A DNA stretch of 11,500 bases from Burkholderiaceae bacterium (GCA_023253905.1 JALREG010000229.1:1-11500), one strand, 5' to 3'; numbered from the stretch's first letter, positions 1 through 7,407 are shown. Notes: a model not told the origin generated them from the sequence alone. Made by a program: numbers and translations.

Positions 1-936
1 GATGTTACGGCTGTACATCTCGCCATAGTTGCCGACCGCCTTGATGACCTTCACCAGCCAGTCGTTGTCGATTCCCATGCCTTTGCCAGCGTCGCCGGTG
101 GTGCCGAGCAGGCGCTGAATCGGGGGATCCTTGGACTCGCCGCGCAGCTTATCAACGTTGGCGGAGGTGACGCCATATTCCTCGGCTTCGATGAGCCCGA
201 AGAGTGTCCACTTTACGATCGTGAGGAGCTCCCAGTCACCGCGGCGGATCATCGGGCCGAGCGGCTCTTTGGAGATCGCCTCGGGCAGGATGAGGTAATC
301 GTCGGGCTTGGGGGCTTTCAGGCGGGTGGCAGCCAGGCCCGAGATGTCGGTGGTGTAAACATCGCAGCGGCCTGCAAAGAAGGCCTGCTCAATCTGGTTC
401 AGCTCGGCGATCACCACCGGCTTGAACGTCATTTTCTTGGTGCGGAAATAATCATTGAGGTTGAGCTCGGTGGTGGTGCCGGGCTGGACGCAGACGGTTG
501 CGCCGTTCAGGTCGGTTGCCTTGGTGACGCCGCTTGATTTCTTCACCATGAAGCCCTGGCCATCATAGAACAGCGTGCCGGCAAATACCGAGCCCAGGGT
601 GGCGTCGCGCGAGGAGGTCCAGGTGGTGTTGCGCGACAGCAGGTCGATTTCCCCCGACTGGAGCGCCGTAAAGCGAGTCTGCGCGTTGGTGGGAACGTAT
701 TGAACCTTGGTGGGGTCACCCAGGATGGCGGTGGCCACCGCACGGCAGAAATCGGCATCGATACCGTTCCAGCGGCCGGCGCTATCAGGCGCGGAAAAGC
801 CCAGGAGTCCGGTATTGACGCCACAGCGCAGCGCGCCGCGCTGTTTGATCGCATCGACGGTGGGACCAGCCAGCGCCACGGTGGGCGCCGCGAGCGCGGC
901 CACTAGGGCGAGGGTTTTCGCCAGGGTTCGAAACAT
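1..936 (-). CDS. aapJ: General L-amino-acid ABC transporter substrate-binding protein, AapJ/BztA type (3' end missing)
   Basis: Read on the minus strand, this frame is open from an ATG at 936 to the window edge, giving 312 residues without a stop. Residues 1-23 form a signal peptide (short basic start, Ala/Leu-rich core, ALA before the cut), so the protein should be periplasmic. The mature part follows the extracellular solute-binding family 3 fold. Recognisable AapJ/BztA stretches are GVNTGLLGFSAPD (39-51), RWNGIDADFCRAVA (55-68) and RFTALQSGEIDLLSRNTTW (88-106), and near the cut end IQRLLGTTGDAGKGMG and GNYGEMYSRN. Family knowledge: these receptors feed broad-range L-amino acids to an AapQMP/BztBCD permease, whose genes would lie beyond position 1. 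Family members are about 340 residues, so roughly 30 are missing. AAGGAG at 944-949 (minus strand) lies 7 nt before the start. Family assignment is firm; exact substrate range is inferred. Confidence 0.93.
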   Translation of the reverse strand, partial: MFRTLAKTLALVAALAAPTVALAGPTVDAIKQRGALRCGVNTGLLGFSAPDSAGRWNGIDADFCRAVATAILGDPTKVQYVPTNAQTRFTALQSGEIDLLSRNTTWTSSRDATLGSVFAGTLFYDGQGFMVKKSSGVTKATDLNGATVCVQPGTTTELNLNDYFRTKKMTFKPVVIAELNQIEQAFFAGRCDVYTTDISGLAATRLKAPKPDDYLILPEAISKEPLGPMIRRGDWELLTIVKWTLFGLIEAEEYGVTSANVDKLRGESKDPPIQRLLGTTGDAGKGMGIDNDWLVKVIKAVGNYGEMYSRNI

Positions 937-1026
937 GAAGGGTCTCCTTGATGACAGTCGGATAAGCACCGGGAGCAGAGTTTACGGCGCTTCGCCAGCC
1001 CTGCCCAGATCAGGGGGAAAAGGCGG

Positions 1027-1060
1027 GCCCGGGCAGCAGGCGCTCGCCCGCCCGGGCGGG
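1027..1060. repeat. GC-rich palindromes between divergent genes, possible operator
   Basis: The 166-bp gap between the amino-acid receptor gene and the ttuC-type gene holds the 8-bp palindrome GCCCGGGC twice, at 1027-1034 and 1050-1057. The second copy sits inside a perfect 14-bp palindrome, CCCGCCCGGGCGGG (1047-1060). Such a pair could bind a dimeric regulator controlling one or both divergent genes, or form a stem in RNA. In DNA this rich in G+C, chance palindromes of this kind are common, so the regulatory reading is only a suggestion. I found no convincing -35/-10 pair for either gene here; TACGAT at 1061-1066 is a weak -10 candidate for the plus strand. Confidence 0.3.
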
Positions 1061-1102
1061 TACGATGGCGAACTTTCTGAACCGCCTCATGGAACCCCCA
1101 AG

Positions 1103-2170
1103 ATGACTACCCATCGCATCGCAGTGCTCCCCGGTGACGGGATCGGCAAGGAAGTTGTTCCGGAGGGCTTGCGCGTGCTTGACGCCGCAGCCCGGCAATT
1201 TGGCATTGATCTGCGATTCGATCACTTCGATTTCGCGAGTTGCGACTACTACGCCAGACATGGACAGATGATGCCGGCCGACTGGAAAGAGAAGATCGGC
1301 GGACATGATGCGATCTTCTACGGCGCAGTGGGCTGGCCCGCAACCGTGCCCGACCATATCTCTCTCTGGGGATCGCTCCTTCTGATGCGGCGCGAATTCG
1401 ACCAGTACATCAACCTTCGGCCGGTCCGTCTGATGCGCGGTGTGCCGTGCCCGCTTGCTGACCGCAAGCCCGGCGACATCGATTTTTACGTGGTTCGCGA
1501 AAACACCGAAGGCGAGTACTCGTCCGTGGGCGGCAAGATGTTCGCGGGCACCGATCGGGAATTCGTGTTGCAGGAGTCGGTGTTTACCCGAACCGGCGTC
1601 GACCGGGTGTTGCGCTACGCGTTCGAACTGGCCCGCCGCCGACCGCGCCGCAAGCTCACATCAGCCACCAAATCGAACGGTATTTTCATCTCGATGCCTT
1701 ATTGGGACGAGCGGGTGACGGAAATGAGCGCCGCCTACCCCGATGTCGCGCTCGACAAATTCCACATCGACATTCTCACCGCGCATTTCGTCCGCAATCC
1801 CCACTGGTTCGACGTGGTTGTTGCGAGCAATCTGTTTGGCGACATCCTGTCTGATCTGGGGCCTGCCTGCACCGGCACCATCGCGATTGCGCCGTCGGGC
1901 AACATCAATCCCGAGCGTAAATTCCCGTCCTTGTTCGAGCCGGTTCACGGGTCGGCGCCCGACATCGCCGGGCGGGGCGTCGCCAATCCGATTGGCCAGA
2001 TCTGGTGCGGCGCGATGATGCTCGATCACCTGGGCTACTCGGCGGCGCATGATGCGATTGTGCGTGCGATTGAAACCGTCACCGCGGGCGGGCCTCGTAC
2101 GCCCGACATGGGCGGCACCGCCGGCACCGTAGACGTGGGCCGCGCGATCGAAGCGGCCCTTCGGGGCTGA
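1103..2170 (+). CDS. ttuC: Tartrate dehydrogenase/decarboxylase (D-malate dehydrogenase family), TtuC type
   Basis: This encodes a 355-residue cytosolic enzyme of the isocitrate/isopropylmalate dehydrogenase superfamily, normal length for tartrate dehydrogenases. It begins MTTHRIAVLPGDGIGKEVVP, the usual family opening. Tyr139, Lys190, Asp223, Asp247 and Asp251 match the catalytic Tyr/Lys pair and the three metal-binding aspartates of this family. NLFGDILSDLGP (244-255) and the NPIGQIW...MMLDHLG segment near residues 295-315 favour the tartrate/D-malate branch over LeuB. Known chemistry of the Pseudomonas putida enzyme: NAD- and Mn-dependent oxidation of L-tartrate to oxaloglycolate, of meso-tartrate to D-glycerate plus CO2, and of D-malate to pyruvate plus CO2. 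The ttuD-type kinase downstream would use the glycerate. The open frame runs upstream to 707, but family homology starts at the ATG at 1103. The ribosome site is weak (GGA, 9 nt upstream). A pure D-malate dehydrogenase (dmlA) is the main alternative. Confidence 0.9.
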   Translation: MTTHRIAVLPGDGIGKEVVPEGLRVLDAAARQFGIDLRFDHFDFASCDYYARHGQMMPADWKEKIGGHDAIFYGAVGWPATVPDHISLWGSLLLMRREFDQYINLRPVRLMRGVPCPLADRKPGDIDFYVVRENTEGEYSSVGGKMFAGTDREFVLQESVFTRTGVDRVLRYAFELARRRPRRKLTSATKSNGIFISMPYWDERVTEMSAAYPDVALDKFHIDILTAHFVRNPHWFDVVVASNLFGDILSDLGPACTGTIAIAPSGNINPERKFPSLFEPVHGSAPDIAGRGVANPIGQIWCGAMMLDHLGYSAAHDAIVRAIETVTAGGPRTPDMGGTAGTVDVGRAIEAALRG

Positions 2171-2178
2171 TCAGAGGG

Positions 2179-2201
2179 GCCGCCCTCACCGGTGGGGCGG
2201 C
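2179..2201 (+). terminator. GC-rich hairpin after the ttuC-type gene, possible terminator
   Basis: Starting 8 nt after the ttuC-type stop codon, GCCGCCC (2179-2185) pairs with GGGCGGC (2195-2201). Inside it CACC/GGTG can extend the stem past a single bulged T. The hairpin would be very stable, but no run of T follows on either strand, so a classical intrinsic terminator is not shown. It may instead slow transcription or protect the 3' end of the message. Confidence 0.35.
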
Positions 2202-2255
2202 GCCGCCGCGCTTGATCGGGCGTAAGGTTCGCCGGCGCCCGTTTCCGTACCACGC

Positions 2256-2283
2256 TTGTCCGCGAGCAAGGCTTTGGCATACT
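2256..2283 (+). promoter_or_regulatory. Weak sigma70-like promoter candidate for the Bug gene
   Basis: TTGTCC (2256-2261) and CATACT (2278-2283) are separated by 16 bp. Each matches the sigma70 consensus at four of six positions. Transcription would begin near 2290, just ahead of the AAGGAG ribosome site at 2300-2305. This is the best pair visible in the 141-bp gap, but the match is modest and could be chance. Confidence 0.3.
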
Positions 2284-2311
2284 CGGGGTGATTTCGATCA
2301 AGGAGTTTCAA

Positions 2312-3295
2312 ATGGTTCGTGAGTTTTTCGTCTCCCTCGGGGCGGCTGCAACGCTGACCCTGGCGAGCGGGCCCGCGCTGGCCCAGCAGTACCCCACGCG
2401 CCCGGTTACCATCGTCGTGCCGTTTGCAGCCGGCGGCCCCACTGACATCGTGGCGCGCAGCATGGCTGATGCCATGGGCCGCTCGGTCCAGGGCGCCAAT
2501 TTCGTGGTCGACAACGCCGCCGGCGCAGGTGGCACCATTGGCGTTGCCAAGGTCGCGCGTGCCGCCCCGGATGGCTACACCCTGCTGGTGCATCACATTG
2601 GCATGGCCACTGCCCCCACGCTCTATCGCAAGCTTGCGTTCGACCCCCTCAAAGATTTCGAGTACGTGGGGCTGATCAATGAAGTTGCGATGACGCTTCT
2701 CGTCAAAACCGCGCTGCCGGTGAAAGACGTGAAGGAGCTGATGCCCTACCTCAAACAGAACGCGGCCAAGGTGAGCCTTGCGAACGCGGGCATCGGGTCG
2801 GCTTCACATCTTTGCGGTCTCCTGTTCATGAGCGCAATCGCCACCGATCTCACCACCGTGCCTTACAAGGGTACGGCGCCCGCGCTCGCCGATCTGCTGG
2901 GCGGCCAGGTCGATATGCTGTGCGACCAGACCACCAACACGGTGCCGCAGATCAAGGCTGGCAAGGTGCGCGCGCTGGCCGTAACCTCGCCCACGCGGCT
3001 TTCCATCCTGCCCGAGCTGCCCACGCTTGCCGAGAGCGGCCTCAAAGACTTTGACGTCTCGGTCTGGCACGGCCTCTATGCGCCCAAGGGGACGCCCAAG
3101 GCAGTGGTCGACCGCCTGGTCGCCGGGCTCAGACAGGCGCTCAAGGATCCGGCTATCGTCAAGCGCTTCGCTGAGCTTGGCACCGAGCCTGTGGCTGAGG
3201 CCAAGGCCGCGCCCGAGGCGCTTCGCGCGCACCTGGCCGCCGAGATCACCAAATGGGCGCCGCTGATCAAACAGGCCGGCATCTACGCGGATTGA
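2312..3295 (+). CDS. Bug/TctC family tripartite tricarboxylate receptor, periplasmic binding protein
   Basis: This encodes a 327-residue secreted solute receptor of the Bug (Bordetella uptake gene)/TctC family. The signal peptide is residues 1-24, with ALA before the likely cut. The mature protein has the hallmark YPTRPVTIVVPFAAGGPTD (27-45), followed by RAAPDGYTLL, the VPYKGTAPALADLLGGQVDM stretch, KAGKVRALAVTS and LPTLAESGLKDFDV, all in family order. Such receptors bind small carboxylates or related ligands and normally deliver them to TctAB membrane proteins; no tctA or tctB lies in the window, as is common for orphan Bug genes. Standing between tartrate- and glycerate-handling enzymes suggests a hydroxy-acid ligand, which is inference. 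The start is the ATG at 2312 because AAGGAG (2300-2305) sits 6 nt before it and the signal peptide begins there; a GTG at 2288 would place that ribosome site inside the gene. Confidence 0.93.
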   Translation: MVREFFVSLGAAATLTLASGPALAQQYPTRPVTIVVPFAAGGPTDIVARSMADAMGRSVQGANFVVDNAAGAGGTIGVAKVARAAPDGYTLLVHHIGMATAPTLYRKLAFDPLKDFEYVGLINEVAMTLLVKTALPVKDVKELMPYLKQNAAKVSLANAGIGSASHLCGLLFMSAIATDLTTVPYKGTAPALADLLGGQVDMLCDQTTNTVPQIKAGKVRALAVTSPTRLSILPELPTLAESGLKDFDVSVWHGLYAPKGTPKAVVDRLVAGLRQALKDPAIVKRFAELGTEPVAEAKAAPEALRAHLAAEITKWAPLIKQAGIYAD

Positions 3296-4659
3296 GCGCG
3301 GCCGATCCTTCGGGGCTGCTCGCCGCGAGCTTTGCCGCGGCGGTCGCAGCCGCCGATCCTTCAAAGGTGCTACCCGCGCACCTGCCTGACCCGCAGCAAC
3401 TCCGGCGCTTTGGCCGCACGCTGGTGGTGGGTGCTGGAAAAGCCGCCGCCAGCATGGCGCGCGCGGTCGAAGCGCACTGGCCGGCTGACTGTCCGTTGTC
3501 GGGCGTGGTGGTGACGCGTTATGGGCACGGCGCGGCCTGCGAGCGGGTCCGCGTCGTGGAGGCTGGCCATCCGGTTCCTGACGAGGCGGGCGAGGCGGCT
3601 GCGCGGCAGATTCTCCAGGCGGCGCAGTCGCTCAGCGAAAATGATCTGCTGCTGGTTTTGGTCTCAGGCGGCGGGTCAAGCCTGCTCAGCCTGCCAGTGG
3701 CGGAAGTGCCGATGGCCGACCTCCGGTCGGTCACCCGCCAGCTCCTCGCAAGCGGGGCGCCCATCCAGGACATCAATGTGGTTCGCAAACATCTGTCCCA
3801 GATCCAGGGCGGGCGGCTTGCGCAGGCCACCCCGGCGCAGGTGCTCGCGCTGGTGATTTCCGACGTGGCGGGTGACGATCTGTCGGCCATCGCGAGTGGC
3901 CCGTGTGCGCCCGATCCGAGCACCTATGGCGATGCGCGTGCGCTGCTTTCGCAGTGGGGGGTGGACGTGCCCGCCTCGGTCGCCGGCTTTCTTGAGCGGG
4001 GCATTGATGGGGGCGTCGCTGAAACCCCCAAGCCGGGCAATCCGCTATTTTCACGGGTCGAGAATCGGCTGATCGCGAGCGCCCATCGCAGTCTGGAGGC
4101 CGCTGCCGAGGTGTTTCGCGGGGCGGGAATCCAGCCGGTCATTCTTGGCGATACGATCACCGGCGAGGCGCGGGATGTGGCCCAGGTGATGGCGGCGATT
4201 GCGCGCGAAATCGCGGTTCACCAGGCGCCCTTCCAGCGACCGGTCGCGCTCATTTCTGGCGGCGAATGCACGGTCACGGTTCGAGGCCGGGGACGCGGCG
4301 GGCGCTGTAGCGAGTTTCTGCTCGCGCTGGCTCAGGCGAGTGTCGGTATCGATCGACTTTGGGCGCTGGCTGCCGACACCGATGGCATCGACGGTGTGGA
4401 AGATAACGCCGGGGCGAGGCTTGGCCCCGACAGCTTGTCGCGTGCGCGCGCGCTCGGTCTGGATCCGCGGGGCATGCTCGAAGACAATAATGCCTACGAA
4501 TTTTTTGCGCGGCTGGGCGATCTCGTGATGACCGGCCCCACGCTCACCAACGTGAATGACTATCGGGTGGTGCTGCTCGCCTCAGACGCTTCTCGTGACC
4601 CTTCTGGAGACCCGCTTGAGTTCCGCCGACAACACCCTCACCCTCACCCGGCCCGATGA
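3292..4659 (+). CDS. ttuD: Glycerate 2-kinase/hydroxypyruvate reductase family protein (DUF4147 + MOFRL), TtuD type
   Basis: This encodes about 455 residues of the family named TtuD (hydroxypyruvate reductase) from Agrobacterium tartrate loci; several members, for example GckA, act as ATP-dependent glycerate 2-kinases giving 2-phosphoglycerate. The N-terminal DUF4147 domain has VVGAGKAAASMA with Lys50 at the usual catalytic position, SGGGSSLL (125-132) and INVVRKHLSQIQGGRLA. The C-terminal MOFRL domain has SGGECTVTV (322-330), GRGGRCSEF, AADTDGIDG and TLTNVNDYR. Family homology begins within a few residues of the TTG at 3292, whose TTGA overlaps the Bug stop codon and suggests translational coupling. 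An ATG at 3253 would add 13 residues read from inside the Bug gene and is the alternative. The tail beyond TNVNDYRVVLL is about 25 residues of low-complexity sequence with HPHPHP, read out of frame over the start of pyrC. Glycerate made by the ttuC-type enzyme is the likely substrate. Confidence 0.88.
   Translation: MSAADPSGLLAASFAAAVAAADPSKVLPAHLPDPQQLRRFGRTLVVGAGKAAASMARAVEAHWPADCPLSGVVVTRYGHGAACERVRVVEAGHPVPDEAGEAAARQILQAAQSLSENDLLLVLVSGGGSSLLSLPVAEVPMADLRSVTRQLLASGAPIQDINVVRKHLSQIQGGRLAQATPAQVLALVISDVAGDDLSAIASGPCAPDPSTYGDARALLSQWGVDVPASVAGFLERGIDGGVAETPKPGNPLFSRVENRLIASAHRSLEAAAEVFRGAGIQPVILGDTITGEARDVAQVMAAIAREIAVHQAPFQRPVALISGGECTVTVRGRGRGGRCSEFLLALAQASVGIDRLWALAADTDGIDGVEDNAGARLGPDSLSRARALGLDPRGMLEDNNAYEFFARLGDLVMTGPTLTNVNDYRVVLLASDASRDPSGDPLEFRRQHPHPHPAR
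4606..4610 (+). promoter_or_regulatory. Ribosome binding site fixing the TTG start of pyrC
   Basis: GGAGA at 4606-4610 lies 5 nt before a TTG at 4616, inside the end of the ttuD-type gene. Together with protein length and alignment of the metal-binding residues, it selects this TTG over an ATG at 4556 that would add 20 residues unlike the family. Confidence 0.7.
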
Positions 4660-5662
4660 CTGGCATCTGCATCTTCGAGATGGCGAGGCGCTAGCCGCTG
4701 TCGTGGGCGCGAGCGCGCGCCAGTTCGCGCGGGCCATCGTCATGCCCAACCTCAAGCCGCCGGTCACCACGCTCGACGAGGCGCTCGCCTATCGGGCCCG
4801 CATCATGGCGGCGCTACCGGAGGGCGCCGATTTCACGCCGCTCATGACGCTTTATCTCACCGATCGCACCCCCCCCGACGAGATCCGGCGGGCGGCGCAG
4901 AGCGGTGTGGTGCATGCGGTCAAGCTGTATCCGGCTGGTGCCACCACCCATTCGGATGCCGGGGTGACCGATCTCGCGCACACCCACGCCGCGCTGGAAG
5001 CGATGCAGGCCTGCGGCATGCCTCTTCTGGTGCACGGCGAAGTCACCGACCCGGAGGTTGACGTGTTTGATCGCGAGGCGGTGTTCATCGACACCGTGCT
5101 CGAGCCGCTTCGCCGGCGCTTTCCAGACCTGCGGGTAGTGCTCGAGCACATCACCACGCGCGAGGCCGCGCAGTATGTCACCGAGGCCGCTGGGCCGATC
5201 GCAGCCACCATCACGGCGCATCACCTGCTCTGGAACCGGAATGCCATCTTCACGGGGGGCTTACGCCCGCATTGGTATTGTCTGCCGGTGCTCAAACGGG
5301 AGCTTCATCGCGAGGCGCTGGTGGTGGCCGCCACCTCAGGAAGTCCGAAGTTCTTTCTCGGCACCGACAGCGCGCCGCACGCGGCACGGCTGAAGGAACA
5401 TGCTGCGGCGTGCGCCGGTTGCTACACGGCGCCGCATGCGCTGGAGCTCTACGCCACCGCCTTTGAGCGCGCGGGCGCATTGCACCGGCTGGAGGCCTTC
5501 GCGAGCTTCCATGGGCCCGATTTCTATCGTCTGCCGCGTAACCTGACAAAGGTCGTGCTCGCTCGCGAGTCCTGGCAAATTCCCGAGCGCCTGCCCTTCG
5601 GCACCGAGTCCATCGTGCCGCTTGCGGGTGGCGAGACGCTGGGCTGGCGGCTTGCAGCCTGA
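4616..5662 (+). CDS. pyrC: Dihydroorotase, class II (PyrC)
   Basis: Dihydroorotase catalyses the reversible cyclisation of N-carbamoyl-L-aspartate to L-dihydroorotate, the third step of pyrimidine synthesis, in the cytosol. From the TTG at 4616 the protein has 348 residues, the length of E. coli PyrC. The zinc site is complete and falls at the same positions: His17 and His19 in PDDWHLHLRDG, carboxylated Lys103 in AVKLYPAG, His140 in LVHGE, His178 in LEHITTR and the catalytic Asp251 in GTDSAPH. The first 44 nt overlap the end of the ttuD-type gene in another frame, so translation of the two is probably coupled. The DUF3025 gene overlaps its 3' end. The identification is secure; the start codon is well supported by the ribosome site and by residue numbering. 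Confidence 0.97.
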   Translation: MSSADNTLTLTRPDDWHLHLRDGEALAAVVGASARQFARAIVMPNLKPPVTTLDEALAYRARIMAALPEGADFTPLMTLYLTDRTPPDEIRRAAQSGVVHAVKLYPAGATTHSDAGVTDLAHTHAALEAMQACGMPLLVHGEVTDPEVDVFDREAVFIDTVLEPLRRRFPDLRVVLEHITTREAAQYVTEAAGPIAATITAHHLLWNRNAIFTGGLRPHWYCLPVLKRELHREALVVAATSGSPKFFLGTDSAPHAARLKEHAAACAGCYTAPHALELYATAFERAGALHRLEAFASFHGPDFYRLPRNLTKVVLARESWQIPERLPFGTESIVPLAGGETLGWRLAA

Positions 5663-6425
5663 GGGGGGCGTCCCGCCCTGGCTCGCGGGCTGGCAGCCCT
5701 GGGCGCAGGCCCTGGGCTGGCCCGCAGCCGGTGAGCTTCACATTGAGCGGGCCAACGCTTTTGCCGCGGCGCGTGACTGTCGCTCCGGATCGGGTCAACC
5801 CCTCCGCTTCGTGCCCGCGCCAGCGCTTGCCGAGCCTGGCCTGGGATACGAGACGATCATCTTTGACCAAGGCCAGGTGCCCACGCGCACGACGGGCCGG
5901 GGCGGCCGGCATGATTTCGCCAATGCGCTCGCGTGGCTCGGTTTTCCGCGACTGAAGGCGCGCCTCAATGCGCTCCATGTCGAAGCGCTGCAGGCAGGCA
6001 ACGGATCGGGGCGGCGTGGCGGGTTGCGCGATCGCGCCACCCTTTTTGACGAGAGCGGCGCGTTGGTGCTCACTGCTGATGCGGCGTTAGCCGAGCTGTT
6101 GCGCCAGTTCAACTGGTCGGGGCTGTTCCTCGACCGTCGTGACGACTGGGGTGATCGTATCCGCGTTGTGATCACGGGCCACGCGCTGATCGAGAAACTT
6201 TGCGCGCCTTATAAATCGATCTGCGCTCAGGCGCTGGTAGTGCACGCTTCGCCCGCCACTGCACCCGATGCGATCGATGCGCTCGCCGCGCGCGTGCTCT
6301 GCCCGGCAGCGCTACAGTCGCTCACGCCGCTCCCCCTCATGGGCATTCCGGGCTGGTCACCCGCCAATCATGATCCGGCGTTCTACAATGATCCGCAGGT
6401 CTTTCGAACAGGACGGCAACGATGA
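5652..6425 (+). CDS. DUF3025 domain-containing protein, function unknown
   Basis: This encodes about 257 residues matching what I know of the DUF3025 family; no biochemical function is established. Recognisable blocks are HDFANALAWLGFPRLKARLN (about 87-106), LRDRATLFDESGALVLT, FNWSGLF, GHALIEKLCAPYKSICAQAL and LPLMGIPGWSPANHDPAFYND near the C-terminus. There is no signal peptide or membrane segment, so it should be cytosolic. Invariant polar residues (His and Asn in HDFxNAL, Arg/Asp in LRDxATLFDE, His/Lys in GHALxEKL...YK) look enzyme-like, which is inference. The start is uncertain: TTG 5622, GTG 5628 and TTG 5652 are all possible. I prefer 5652 because the homologous part begins just after it and it overlaps pyrC by only 11 nt, but no strong ribosome site distinguishes them. 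Pairing with pyrC recurs in Burkholderiales. The stop overlaps the denD start as ATGA. Confidence 0.85.
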   Translation: MQPEGGVPPWLAGWQPWAQALGWPAAGELHIERANAFAAARDCRSGSGQPLRFVPAPALAEPGLGYETIIFDQGQVPTRTTGRGGRHDFANALAWLGFPRLKARLNALHVEALQAGNGSGRRGGLRDRATLFDESGALVLTADAALAELLRQFNWSGLFLDRRDDWGDRIRVVITGHALIEKLCAPYKSICAQALVVHASPATAPDAIDALAARVLCPAALQSLTPLPLMGIPGWSPANHDPAFYNDPQVFRTGRQR

Positions 6426-7396
6426 ATCTGCTGATTACCGGCGGCGCAGGCTTTCTTGGCCAGCAGCTGATCCGTGCACTACTGGCCCGCGGCGAGCTGG
6501 CCGTGTCTGACGATGGCGCCGCACGGCCCATTACCCGCATCACCTGCTTTGATCAGATCGAGGGCCGCCTCGACGATGCACGCGTGCGCAACGTGGCGGG
6601 CGATATCGCCGACCCGGGCACAGTGTCATCGCTTATCAACGCGGAGACCGGCGCGGTGATCCATCTGGCGGCTGTGGTGAGCGGTACCGCTGAGGCCGAT
6701 TTCGATCTTGGGATGCGGGTCAATGTCGATGGTACTCGGGCGATGCTTGAAGCCTGCCGGCGCGCCGGATCGTGTCCGCGTGTGGTCTTCTCAAGCTCGG
6801 TGGCGGTGTTTGGCGGCGATCTGCCCGCGGTCGTCGATGACGCTGTGGCCCCCACGCCGCAGGGGTCGTACGGCGTGCAGAAGCTGATCGGCGAGTGGCT
6901 GGTTCATGACTACACCCGGAAGGGGTTCATCGACGGCCGAAGCGTGCGTATTCCCACGGTGGTGGTACGCCCGGGCAAGCCCAACGGTGCGGCGTCGGGT
7001 TTTGCATCGAACATCATCCGCGAGCCGCTTGCCGGCCGTGAGGCTGTGCTGCCTGTGCCGGTCGATACCCGGATGTGGATCTCGTCGCCCCGCAGTGCCG
7101 TCGCCAATCTGCTGCACGCGGCATCGTCACCGTCCTCGGCATGGGGATGGAACCGGTCGCTTAACCTGCCCGGACTGAGCGCGAGCATGGGCGAGGCGCT
7201 CGCCGCGCTCGAAAAAGTGGGTGGGGCGGCGGCTCGCGCACGGGTGCGTGAGGCGCATGATCCGGCCATCATGCGCCTGGTTCGCACCTGGCCTGATCGG
7301 TTCAACACGGCGCGTGCACAGGCCATGGGGTTTGTGGTCGACCGCGATTTCGAAGCGATCGTGCGGGCCCATGCAGCCGACTACCCTCCCGCCTGA
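6422..7396 (+). CDS. denD: D-erythronate dehydrogenase (DenD-type extended SDR)
   Basis: This encodes a 324-residue NAD-dependent extended short-chain dehydrogenase/epimerase-like protein. The Rossmann motif TGGAGFLG is at 6-13, the strand-end VFSSSVAVFGG near 122-132 supplies the catalytic Ser, and Tyr150/Lys154 form the YxxxK pair in SYGVQKLIGEWL. The block GRSVRIPTVVVRPGKPNGAASGF is characteristic of DenD-like enzymes rather than sugar-nucleotide epimerases. Known role: DenD oxidises D-erythronate to 2-oxo-tetronate, which OtnK, OtnC and OtnI then process to dihydroxyacetone phosphate. None of those partners is in the window, so the pathway is not shown complete here. The ATG overlaps the DUF3025 stop (ATGA), indicating coupling. 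The stop codon lies in the loop of a hairpin facing rnpB. A related substrate such as L-threonate or another four-carbon acid cannot be excluded. Confidence 0.85.
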   Translation: MNLLITGGAGFLGQQLIRALLARGELAVSDDGAARPITRITCFDQIEGRLDDARVRNVAGDIADPGTVSSLINAETGAVIHLAAVVSGTAEADFDLGMRVNVDGTRAMLEACRRAGSCPRVVFSSSVAVFGGDLPAVVDDAVAPTPQGSYGVQKLIGEWLVHDYTRKGFIDGRSVRIPTVVVRPGKPNGAASGFASNIIREPLAGREAVLPVPVDTRMWISSPRSAVANLLHAASSPSSAWGWNRSLNLPGLSASMGEALAALEKVGGAAARARVREAHDPAIMRLVRTWPDRFNTARAQAMGFVVDRDFEAIVRAHAADYPPA

Positions 7397-7407
7397 AGGG
7401 CGGGGGG
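7385..7407. terminator. Hairpin between convergent denD and rnpB
   Basis: CCCGCC (7388-7393) pairs with GGCGGG (7399-7404) around a 5-nt loop, and three further pairs, one of them G-U, are possible at the base. The denD stop codon TGA (7394-7396) lies in the loop. Read on the minus strand, the hairpin begins a few nucleotides after the 3' end of the RNase P RNA, so it could end both transcripts. No T-run follows on either strand, so intrinsic termination is plausible but unproven; it may instead define the 3' end for processing. Confidence 0.4.

Noticed and set aside
707..1102. Open frame extending the ttuC-type protein upstream by 132 residues
   Set aside because: It reads across the amino-acid receptor gene and the intergenic gap, has no resemblance to the dehydrogenase family, and the true start MTTHRIAVLPGDGIG is at 1103.
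3253..3291. ATG start at 3253 for the ttuD-type gene
   Set aside because: It would add 13 residues encoded inside the Bug gene and unlike the family; the TTG at 3292 overlapping the stop fits better. It stays possible.
5292..5978. 228-codon minus-strand open frame across the pyrC/DUF3025 junction
   Set aside because: It is an antisense shadow of two well-identified genes; its Arg/Ala-rich translation has no family resemblance and GC-rich DNA gives such long frames by chance.
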